Made by a program: the position numbers and the translations under genes
Assembly (NCBI GenBank): GCA_017610005.1
Contig: JAFCCU010000003.1
Span: 25,858-89,857 of the forward strand
DNA from: Candidatus Woesearchaeota archaeon
GTDB taxonomy: Archaea > Nanobdellota > Nanobdellia > Woesearchaeales > B29-G15
Direction: 5' to 3'
DNA length: 64,000 bases
Notes under the pieces: model-generated
What the model was told of the DNA's origin: nothing
The model's database searches: none
The model's input: only the letters and a program-made list of their open reading frames with translations
Part shown: piece after piece, positions 17,822 to 24,569 of the stretch
How the letters are laid out: the number at the start of each line of letters is the position of its first letter
Numbering within the stretch: position 1 is the first letter of the stretch

Positions 17822-18861
17822 CTATTATTATTGAGAGTATCTGCTGGATGAAATAAATTCTTTTGAAATAAGGGATAAGCTAATGAAAATGTATTAGTTT
17901 CTGCTAAAACATCATTAATTAACTCTTCATGAAATGTATTCATCCCTTGGAATTTAGCAATTAAATATGATTCAATATCGACTGAAAAATATTCTAACAC
18001 ATTTAACATTAATCCCATGATACGATCAGATTTTTCATAATGATTAAATTCCATGCCTTGACTGATACCATATAATGAAAACAAGGAATCACGATAATTT
18101 ACTTTTCCTCTTAATCTATATAAACAATGCAAAAAGTTTGATTCTTTTAACTGTTGATAGTGATTTTCTCGAATAGCTTTAGATGCAGTTGTTCTAAAAT
18201 TATCTTTATCCAAGTCTCGTTTAACTTCCTTAATTGCATTTTGTAACTGAACTGAATTTTCCCAATACCATCTATTAGTTCCCTTCAAATAAGAAAAAAT
18301 AGCACTTTTAGAATCAATTTCTGTAAGCGAGGGGATAATTAATGGACGAGAAAGAGGTGTTACATCAGTATATTCATCAGCACCTTTAATAATTTGAAAC
18401 TCACTATCATTTGAACTATCAGTATATTTTCCTGTTAAATTAAATGGGAATGCTAATTCTTCACAATAAAGAGTGTAGTTATGACAGGTTTTAGAATGTG
18501 TTTTCAAAATATTTTTATTATGAGCATAAGTAAAACAGTTAGCTAAAGAGTAGATCGCATAATAAAAAGATATTCCAGCAACTTGAATAAGAGGTATTCG
18601 TTCAGTAGAAGGTAAATTAGACATCCTTTTTAAATTATTCATTAGCTTATAAGAAAAAAATAGCTGTTCAAATATGAATTGTTTATTCTCATTTGTTAAG
18701 GGAGTGGTACGAGAGATATTTCCTCGATATTCAGCGAGTCTTGTCTCTTTAAATTCTTCAATGCTTTGTTCACGTAATGCAGAAAGTACACCATATAAGT
18801 AATTATACATACTTGGTAAAGCAAATGATTTGTAATCCCCACCAATTTCTGTATATAACAT
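17818..18861 (-). CDS. Unknown 347-aa protein at the right side of the island
   Basis: 347 aa, convergent with polB and overlapping its stop by 4 nt. Start ATG at 18861, with a TATA-like GTTTATAAATAG about 40 nt upstream. The protein is mostly helical, with a tract LIQVAGISFYYAIYSLANCF around 90-110. It has some resemblance in character to YaaC-like or HEPN-like helical proteins, but no motif confirms this. It is the last gene before the dispersed repeats begin and may be cargo of the mobile element. Confidence 0.5.
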   Translation of the reverse strand: MLYTEIGGDYKSFALPSMYNYLYGVLSALREQSIEEFKETRLAEYRGNISRTTPLTNENKQFIFEQLFFSYKLMNNLKRMSNLPSTERIPLIQVAGISFYYAIYSLANCFTYAHNKNILKTHSKTCHNYTLYCEELAFPFNLTGKYTDSSNDSEFQIIKGADEYTDVTPLSRPLIIPSLTEIDSKSAIFSYLKGTNRWYWENSVQLQNAIKEVKRDLDKDNFRTTASKAIRENHYQQLKESNFLHCLYRLRGKVNYRDSLFSLYGISQGMEFNHYEKSDRIMGLMLNVLEYFSVDIESYLIAKFQGMNTFHEELINDVLAETNTFSLAYPLFQKNLFHPADTLNNNS

Positions 18862-18997
18862 AATATATAGATATGTTCAACAATTCATAAAATTATCTAT
18901 TTATAAACCAAGTTTCTCAAAAACCACTTATAAAGGCGTTTCCTTTTTCAGAGATGTATATATCCCGCTATTTCTTTTTTAAATTAAATGGAATTAT

Positions 18998-19077
18998 TTT
19001 CCCACAGGGAAAGGGTGCCACGCACCCACCTTTTTACTAGATTTTTTGGAAAAATCTAGTTTGTTAATCCGGGTGGG
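18998..19077. repeat. Nested hairpin cluster
   Basis: Four inverted repeats lie within 80 bases: TTTCCC/GGGAAA (18998-19012), GGGTG/CACCC (19013-19027), a perfect 11-bp stem ACTAGATTTTT with a 3-base loop (19036-19060), and CCCACC/GGTGGG (19025-19030 with 19072-19077) enclosing the 11-bp stem. It may be a structured RNA, a terminator, or a recombination end next to the island. Confidence 0.6.
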
Positions 19078-19086
19078 GCTATTTTT

Positions 19087-19180
19087 TAGTCTGGAGAGCT
19101 CAAAACAGTCTGAAGTGAAAAACACATTCTACCAAACCACTATACCCTCTACCTCAAAGCTCACAAAGTGTGGTGTATAA
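19087..19180 (-). repeat. Composite dispersed repeat, copy 1
   Basis: Contains GTCTGAAGTGAAAAACAC followed by an A/C-rich block (CTATACCCTCTACCTCAAAG). Read on the minus strand it matches the copies at 24,420, 31,026, 38,888, 51,517, 52,825 and 63,702. Confidence 0.6.
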
Positions 19181-19218
19181 TCGAAACATTTAAATAAGTG
19201 TAGTGTATAACCTTCTTT

Positions 19219-20115
19219 ATGGTCTTTATCAGAAAGATAAATAATTACTATGTTTTAGCCCATTCTATTAGAGATAACTCCAAAGTTATTCAAAAAACCA
19301 AGTATCTTGGAAAAACTCTCCCCCCTAAGGCAAGATTAGAGCAAATAAAAAAAGAATTCTTAGAAGAACTCTCTAAAAAACGTTATCAATATTTATCTGA
19401 AAAAGATGTTAAAAATATTATCAAAAAACGAAAGGAGTATAATTCTGAGCTGGCAAAATTAAGTACGCTTGAAAAAAAGAAGCAATTCCAAGAGTTTATG
19501 ATCCGCTATACTTATGACAGCAGCAAATTATCTGGAGTAGATGTGACCCTAAGACAAACTTATCTAATCTTAAAAGATGGGATTATACCAAAAGATTTTA
19601 AGAATCTAAAAACCATTAAAGAAATTGAGAATCACGAGAAAGGAGTTGTTGCCATAACCACCCATTCAGGAAAATTGGATTTGAATTTTTTAAAAAAAAT
19701 TCATAAAACATTATTTTCTGGTGTTGATGACTCCATTGTAGGTAAACTCCGAAGTGAATTAAAACGAAATGTTCGAATTGGTGGCACAACTTTCGTACCT
19801 CCAAAATGGGATCAAGTAGACAAAGAACTAAATTTATTTTTCAATTGGTATTCTTCAGTAAACAGAAAACTTCATGTTATTGAATTAGCTGCATTAATTC
19901 ATTTAAAAATAATCTCAATACAACCTTTTTCAGATGGCAATAGTCGTTTATCAAGACTAATTATGAATTGGGTATTGTGGAAAAGGAAATATCCATTAAT
20001 AGATATAAAAATAGAAGACTTAGAAACTTACTATAATGTACTAGATAAATATCAAATTGAACACAATGAAAAGCCTTTTGTGGCGTATATTAAAGAAAAG
20101 TTTATTGAAACATAA
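19219..20115 (+). CDS. Fic-fold protein with Gln replacing the catalytic His
   Basis: 298 aa. The C-terminal half carries the Fic signature in altered form: IQPFSDGNSRLSRLI, where the usual HPFxxGNGR has Gln (Q235) in place of the catalytic His and Ser in place of the second Gly. The segment before it (HVIELAALIHLKIISI) fits the Fic helix. An inhibitory-helix-like stretch TYDSSKLSGVDVTL near residue 95-110 lacks the usual Glu. The N-terminus (YYVLAHSIRDNSKVIQ) is a short beta unit. Fic enzymes transfer AMP or related groups to target proteins; this one is probably inactive or catalytically altered. A TATA-like element about 25-30 nt upstream suggests a leaderless transcript. Confidence 0.75.
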   Translation: MVFIRKINNYYVLAHSIRDNSKVIQKTKYLGKTLPPKARLEQIKKEFLEELSKKRYQYLSEKDVKNIIKKRKEYNSELAKLSTLEKKKQFQEFMIRYTYDSSKLSGVDVTLRQTYLILKDGIIPKDFKNLKTIKEIENHEKGVVAITTHSGKLDLNFLKKIHKTLFSGVDDSIVGKLRSELKRNVRIGGTTFVPPKWDQVDKELNLFFNWYSSVNRKLHVIELAALIHLKIISIQPFSDGNSRLSRLIMNWVLWKRKYPLIDIKIEDLETYYNVLDKYQIEHNEKPFVAYIKEKFIET

Positions 20116-20149
20116 TTCTGTTTTTTGCTACTCTGCTAAAGCGCAATGC

Positions 20150-20236
20150 TATTTTTTAGTTTAGAGAACTAATCCTTATACCATAAACTTTACACCTTAA
20201 AACTCACGAAGTGTAGTGTATAATTCCAAAAAATTA
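20150..20236 (-). repeat. Composite dispersed repeat, degenerate copy 2
   Basis: TTTAGTTTAGAGAACT, CCTTATACCATAAACTTTA and GAAGTGTAGTGTATAA resemble parts of copy 1 at 19,087, including the GTGTAGTGTATAA tail. Confidence 0.4.
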
Positions 20237-20255
20237 CTGAAACTTAACTGTAAAT

Positions 20256-20984
20256 TTAAAACTCTAATGCTATTTGCAACTTCTTGTCTATCCTTGGGCC
20301 CCTATAAGAATCAAATTTTTCCCGTAGCGAATCAATTGTTCCGCGTAGCACTATTTTAACTTCTTCAATCTCTGACGCTTCAAGATCATTCATAAACGGA
20401 GAATACCCGCGTGCATCAAATAACATTTGATCTGTCCGCATATAAATGCGCTGGTTAGTGTTTTTTATTGGAGTTTGAACAGCTATCCCCCCATAATCAT
20501 CAGATTCTCTTCCGCTTTTCCTTGCCTGAATTAAGGCCCTCTTTAAATTAATAAACAAAAGATCTGGATCTGGGTTTTCTTCAATTCTTGAAATTTCTAC
20601 ATTTACAAGAAAAGTTGCATCAATGGAACCCCCTTCATAAGTATGATCTCTCCATCCTGGTTGAGGCAATTTCTCAACCAGTCTAAATTCAGATTCAATA
20701 TAATCAATAGATTTTCTAAAACCTTCTTTATTCTCTCTTAAAAAAGCCATTGTTTCAGGAGCCCCCCAAACCATCCTATATAAAAACCCTTCCTTAAGCA
20801 AAAACACAAGCCCTGGTAACACTTGAAAATTCCTAAAAATTTGAACCCTGCCTGCTTTAAGTTGAAATTCAGAATATTTTACCTTATGCCCAAACTTTGT
20901 TGCTGCTTCAAAAAACCCCTTCTTATCAGAAGCAATTTCTTCAAGCCCCCCAAGAGGTATACAGAGTAAATTTTCAGCAACCAT
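20256..20984 (-). CDS. Conserved-looking protein of unknown function
   Basis: 242 aa from the ATG at 20984 (MVAENLLCIPLGGLEEI). An open frame continues upstream to 21110, but that part is translated repeat DNA and overlaps the toxin-like gene, so the shorter start is preferred. The protein has alternating strands and helices and an acidic C-terminus; a segment GGIAVQTPIKNTNQRIYMRT is the most structured-looking part. No domain is recognised. It lies downstream of the toxin-antitoxin-like pair on the same strand, with a repeat copy between them. Confidence 0.5.
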   Translation of the reverse strand: MVAENLLCIPLGGLEEIASDKKGFFEAATKFGHKVKYSEFQLKAGRVQIFRNFQVLPGLVFLLKEGFLYRMVWGAPETMAFLRENKEGFRKSIDYIESEFRLVEKLPQPGWRDHTYEGGSIDATFLVNVEISRIEENPDPDLLFINLKRALIQARKSGRESDDYGGIAVQTPIKNTNQRIYMRTDQMLFDARGYSPFMNDLEASEIEEVKIVLRGTIDSLREKFDSYRGPRIDKKLQIALEF

Positions 20985-21007
20985 AAAAATAGAGAATACA
21001 ATTGGGT

Positions 21008-21104
21008 TTTTATAGTTTACAGTGCTCAAAGAACCTTGTAGCAACAGTCTGGAGTGAAAAGTATTTTCTATCAAACCCCATACCTTATACCCCAAAACCT
21101 TCCT
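21008..21104 (-). repeat. Composite dispersed repeat, copy 3
   Basis: ACAGTCTGGAGTGAAAAGTA then CAAACCCCATACCTTATACC. Its right end overlaps the 3' end of the toxin-like gene at 21085. Confidence 0.55.
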
Positions 21105-21429
21105 CACCAAGAGACTTCAATAATATTTTGATTTCATTTATTGTTTTCTGCTGGTCTTTTTTTCCTGACATCTTTACAAACTTAATAATTAATTCATCAA
21201 TTTCTTTTGTGAAAAAAAGTTTTAACTTAACTCCATCAGTAATAAAAAAGAATCTAAACTTTTTATACTTAATCTCACCAATAGCAAGCTTTCCCACACT
21301 TGAAAGGATTTTTCCTTTTTTGGGATTTTCTTCTAATGAGTACATTAAAGAAAATATTGAAACAGATTCACCTTTAAATTTATTATTAACCTTAGATTCA
21401 AGTGATTTAGATATTATTACTACGACCAT
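21085..21429 (-). CDS. Toxin-like partner of a small toxin-antitoxin pair
   Basis: 114 aa. The sequence begins with a hydrophobic strand (VVVIISKSLESKVNNKF) and contains SIFSLMYSLEENPKKGK and a beta region (KYKKFRFFFITDGVKLKL), which is the overall pattern of RelE/ParE-like toxins with helices first and strands after. The start overlaps the upstream antitoxin-like gene by 10 nt. The last residues (LGEEGFGV) are encoded by repeat DNA. The RelE-like label is inference from size, order and fold pattern; no catalytic residue is certain. Confidence 0.5.
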   Translation of the reverse strand: MVVVIISKSLESKVNNKFKGESVSIFSLMYSLEENPKKGKILSSVGKLAIGEIKYKKFRFFFITDGVKLKLFFTKEIDELIIKFVKMSGKKDQQKTINEIKILLKSLGEEGFGV

Positions 21430-21620
21430 CTAATTTTTGCTCTCTTTAAGGCATCTTTAACTGGGACACAATCTGTATCATCATATAAGAAATCATGCAA
21501 CATTCGCTCTTTTGCACTTTTTAAGAGTCTCCTAATTATATCGCCGTAAGTATCGCCTTTATTACCAAACTCTTTAAGATTATCTCGAAGTTCATTTGGA
21601 ATTGAAATTGTGGTGTTCAT
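21420..21620 (-). CDS. RHH/VapB-like antitoxin
   Basis: 66 aa. It begins MNTTISIPNELRDNLKEFG, a strand followed by helices as in ribbon-helix-helix or VapB/AbrB-type antitoxins, and ends in a charged tail (PVKDALKRAKIRWS) that would wrap a toxin. The toxin-like gene starts inside its last codons. An inverted repeat next to its start may be the operator for autoregulation. Confidence 0.6.
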   Translation of the reverse strand: MNTTISIPNELRDNLKEFGNKGDTYGDIIRRLLKSAKERMLHDFLYDDTDCVPVKDALKRAKIRWS

Positions 21621-21643
21621 TATAATTACCTATAACAATTATA
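21621..21643 (-). promoter_or_regulatory. Candidate operator of the toxin-antitoxin-like pair
   Basis: TATAATT and AATTATA form a 7-bp inverted repeat with a 9-base spacer directly before the antitoxin ATG at 21620. It is AT-rich and may also overlap promoter sequence, so the operator role is tentative. Confidence 0.35.
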
Positions 21644-21714
21644 ATTATACATAATATTTAAAGGTTTTCATAATAAACAACCTAAGGATGTTTTTCCATC
21701 CACAATCTAATTAT

Positions 21715-22356
21715 TTATGGAAATCTCTTTGATCTATTTCTATATCTCCACAAAGGATGATAAACTAGTAACCCCAAGGGACGGCCCATCATATCAAGCC
21801 AAAAACCACCTTCTGTTTTTTCCCCTGGATTAACAACTGCTGTTTTTATCTCTCCTTGATGATTCATTACTTCATAAAATATGGGGGTTTTCTGACTGCC
21901 CTCATCATCTGGAGTGCCGCTTCTCCAACCTTCAGGAGAAGGAAAGTCTCTCCTTATTTTCTCAAGTTTCTTCCTTGGACTTCTTAACTGAATGATATTG
22001 TATTGTTTTATTGTATTATAAATTTTATTAAAAGGAGTTCTCTTTTCCCAATCCAGAAATAAAGGAGTTTCTGATTGTTGCCTATCTCCTTTCTTAACAA
22101 GAGATAAAACTGATTCAGCTATGGCAAGCCCCACGGCATATTGTAAAAGATATCTTTCAAGTTTATGGCCCCTCTCTTCCTTTAAAGGATCAAATCCTAA
22201 GGCTTCTTCTAACTTCTTATATGCTGAAATTGACTCTTCTGCTATTCTTGTTGTACTCCTTATAGCATGTTCATCTCTTGGATATTCTGAAAAAGAAAAT
22301 CTATCTAATTGGGCAAAAGCATATGATGCCAAATGCTCAAGAGTCTCATGTTGCAT
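21715..22356 (-). CDS. Unknown protein, 213 aa
   Basis: The N-terminal 95 residues are helical (LASYAFAQLDRFSF, AIRSTTRIAEESISAYKKL, YLLQYAVGLAIAESVLSLV). The C-terminal part is short and basic (LLVYHPLWRYRNRSKRF). No catalytic motif is seen and I do not recognise the family. It stands alone, with 94 bp to the antitoxin gene's promoter and 32 bp after the permuted GTPase gene. Confidence 0.5.
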   Translation of the reverse strand: MQHETLEHLASYAFAQLDRFSFSEYPRDEHAIRSTTRIAEESISAYKKLEEALGFDPLKEERGHKLERYLLQYAVGLAIAESVLSLVKKGDRQQSETPLFLDWEKRTPFNKIYNTIKQYNIIQLRSPRKKLEKIRRDFPSPEGWRSGTPDDEGSQKTPIFYEVMNHQGEIKTAVVNPGEKTEGGFWLDMMGRPLGLLVYHPLWRYRNRSKRFP

Positions 22357-22387
22357 AACTTTTAAGAATTAGTTTAAATTTATAAAC

Positions 22388-23125
22388 CTAAGGTAAAATA
22401 ACTCCTTTCTGCCAATCTTTCAAAATCGCTTTTGCCATTCTTTGAATATCTGGAACACCACCCTTTCTTAACATGTGGTGGTTTAATGCAATTTTTTCTA
22501 AAGTTTCTTCGTGATCTTTTTGTGGTTCGACACAATAATGTTTCTCAAGCATTCCAGGATACTCATCCATGATATCATAAACTGGATATTCTGGCTCTTT
22601 AACATCCTTAAAGGTAATTGATCCAATTAAAATATGTTTAAATGTTTTTTTTTCGAGGTAAGGGAGCACACCTGGTGTATCTAAAAAAGAAATTTTCTTT
22701 CCAGATTTAACTCTTTGAATACTTTTTGTGCAACCGCTTTGAACACTAGTTTTAGCTACTTTTGCACCACGCATTGCATTAATTAAAGAAGATTTGCCCA
22801 CATTAGGATAACCTAATACTCCCACTTTTATTGGTATTTTATCAATGTTTGCCCTTTTTGATTCAATGATTATCCTTTGCCTTAAGGTTCTTAGGCCAAA
22901 ATGCTGTGTTGCAGAAACAAATACAATTGGTTTTAAATTTTTAACTTTATCTCGCATATCTGCTAAATCACTTTTTGTAACAACATAAATTAATGGTTTT
23001 CCCTTAGCTTTATCCTCTATTTCCTGATTTCTTGTTTCATCTACAAGCCTTGCATCTAAAACTAATAGAAGTATATCTGCTTTCTCAATAACTTCATTAA
23101 CTGACTCCCAAAAGCGCTTCTTCAT
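22388..23125 (-). CDS. Circularly permuted GTPase (YlqF/RbgA/NOG-type)
   Basis: 245 aa from the ATG at 23125 (MKKRFWESV); a frame to 23170 exists but adds an unlikely N-terminus. GTPase motifs come in permuted order: G4 TKSD, G5 SATQHF, then G1 GYPNVGKSSLIN and G3 FLDTPG. This is the YlqF/YawG family, which assists ribosome subunit assembly. It has a C-terminal helical region (IALNHHMLRKGGVPDIQRMA). It is divergent from the YchF-like GTPase gene 80 bp away. Confidence 0.88.
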   Translation of the reverse strand: MKKRFWESVNEVIEKADILLLVLDARLVDETRNQEIEDKAKGKPLIYVVTKSDLADMRDKVKNLKPIVFVSATQHFGLRTLRQRIIIESKRANIDKIPIKVGVLGYPNVGKSSLINAMRGAKVAKTSVQSGCTKSIQRVKSGKKISFLDTPGVLPYLEKKTFKHILIGSITFKDVKEPEYPVYDIMDEYPGMLEKHYCVEPQKDHEETLEKIALNHHMLRKGGVPDIQRMAKAILKDWQKGVILP

Positions 23126-23204
23126 AAGAATATTATTTTCCTTGCATATTAAATGCTTTTGGGTAATCACAAGAAATTTAAATGAGCCTTCTTAACTTTT
23201 CTAA

Positions 23205-24404
23205 ATGCAAATCGGAGTTGTTGGAAAACCTAATGTTGGAAAGTCTACTTTATTTAAGGCTTTAACACTAGCCGAAGTTGATATTGCTAATTACCCGTTT
23301 GTTACAATTAAACCTAATTCTGGAGTGGGATTTGTGCAAGTTGAGTGCGCTGAAGTCCATTTTAATGTAAAATGCAATCCTCGAGTTGGCTTTTGTAAAA
23401 ATGGGAAGAGATTTGTACCAATAGAGCTTATTGATGTTGCAGGGCTTGTTCCAGGAGCGCATGAAGGCAAAGGCATGGGCAACCAGTTCTTAGATGACTT
23501 AAATCAAGCTGACGCTTTAATCCATGTGATTGATGGTTCTGGAGGCACTAATGAAGAAGGGAAACCAGTTGACAAAGGCACTTACGATCCTGCAAATGAC
23601 ATTAAATTCTTAGAAAAAGAACTTGACTTTTGGTACTTACGAATCTTAAAAAAAGGATGGGATAAATTTTCACATGAAGTCCAACATTCACATATAAAGA
23701 TTCAAGTAGCACTTTCCAAACAACTTTCAGGATTAGGAGTAAAAGGAACTCAAGTTGATGAAGCTGTTAAAAAGCTTGGCTTAGACCCAGAAAATGTTAC
23801 TGCCTGGACACCTGAAGAACTTTATAATCTTGCAGCAGAACTCCGAAAATTAACAAAACCCATGGTAATTGCATTTAATAAAATTGATGTTCCTGGAGCT
23901 ATTGAAAATTTAGAAAGACTACAAAAAGAATTTCCAGATTATGCAATTGTTGGCTGTTCAGCTGAAGCAGAACTTGCACTAAAAGAAGCAGATAAACATG
24001 AACTTATTGAATATATCCCAGGAGAAGGTGATTTCACAATAACCAATGATGAAAAACTATCTGATGGGCAAAAAAAAGCACTTGGTTTTCTAAAAGAAAA
24101 TGTATTAGTTAAATTTGGTTCAACTGGTGCACAAAAAGTAATTGATGCAGCTGTCTTTGACATTCTAAAACTAATGCCTATTTTTCCAGGCGGAATTAAC
24201 AAGCTAGCTGATCAAGATGGAAACATATTACCTGATTGTTTCTTATTAAAAGAAGGCTCAACTGCTCTTGACTTTGCATATAAAATCCATTCTGATCTCG
24301 GAGATAACTTTATTCGCGCAATTGATGCAAAATCTAAAAGAACTATTGGAAAAGAACATGTCTTACAACCAGGAGATGTGTTAGAGATAATTGCTGATAA
24401 ATAA
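23205..24404 (+). CDS. YchF/Ygr210-like GTPase with TGS domain
   Basis: 399 aa. G1 GKPNVGKSTLFKAL, switch region with DIANYPFVTIKPN, G3 DVAGLVPGAHEGKGMGNQFL and G4 FNKID are typical of the Obg-related YchF/Ygr210 subfamily. The C-terminus (TALDFAYKIHSDLGDNFIRA) is a TGS domain, ending in LQPGDVLEIIADK. Archaeal members act on ribosomes or translation; the exact role is not established. Length and motifs are complete. Confidence 0.9.
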   Translation: MQIGVVGKPNVGKSTLFKALTLAEVDIANYPFVTIKPNSGVGFVQVECAEVHFNVKCNPRVGFCKNGKRFVPIELIDVAGLVPGAHEGKGMGNQFLDDLNQADALIHVIDGSGGTNEEGKPVDKGTYDPANDIKFLEKELDFWYLRILKKGWDKFSHEVQHSHIKIQVALSKQLSGLGVKGTQVDEAVKKLGLDPENVTAWTPEELYNLAAELRKLTKPMVIAFNKIDVPGAIENLERLQKEFPDYAIVGCSAEAELALKEADKHELIEYIPGEGDFTITNDEKLSDGQKKALGFLKENVLVKFGSTGAQKVIDAAVFDILKLMPIFPGGINKLADQDGNILPDCFLLKEGSTALDFAYKIHSDLGDNFIRAIDAKSKRTIGKEHVLQPGDVLEIIADK

Positions 24405-24419
24405 GTTTAAAGAATGTAT

Positions 24420-24518
24420 CCACTCCAGACTGTTAAAGGTTTGAGGTGTGAGTTTTGGGGTTTGAAGCCATATTTTTCACTTCAGACTGCAGACTCCGTA
24501 CTTCAGACTATAAATCCT
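24420..24518 (+). repeat. Composite dispersed repeat, copy 4
   Basis: CACTCCAGACTGTTAAAGG, TTTGAGGTGTGAGTTTTGGG, then TTTTTCACTTCAGACTGCAG. It separates the two co-oriented genes at 23,205 and 24,570. Confidence 0.65.
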
Positions 24519-24569
24519 CCTGTTTTGCAACAACAATCTTAATAAAAGAAATTAAATCCAATCTTCTTT

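Larger units (their letters stand above)
18862..19218. other. Intergenic region with hairpin cluster and first dispersed repeat
   Basis: No gene is seen in this 357-base gap. It holds the minus-strand promoter of the 347-aa gene (near 18,900), a cluster of inverted repeats at 18998-19077, a dispersed repeat copy at 19087-19180, and a TATA-like CATTTAAATA about 25-30 nt before the Fic-like gene at 19219. It is the most likely place for the right boundary of the island. Confidence 0.5.

Noticed and set aside
12010..18960. Possible terminal inverted repeats of the casposon (AGGAACGTTTTTACTGACAAG near 12,038 against AGGAAACGCCTTTATAAGTG on the minus strand near 18,940)
   Set aside because: The match is weak and gapped, and no target duplication was found beside it. 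The true ends may lie elsewhere, including left of the window.
18998..19080. A tRNA gene as integration target at the right boundary
   Set aside because: The stems do not form a cloverleaf, and no TTCGA-type T-arm is present on either strand.
20984..21110. N-terminal extension of the 242-aa unknown protein
   Set aside because: The added residues are translated from a dispersed repeat and overlap the toxin-like gene.
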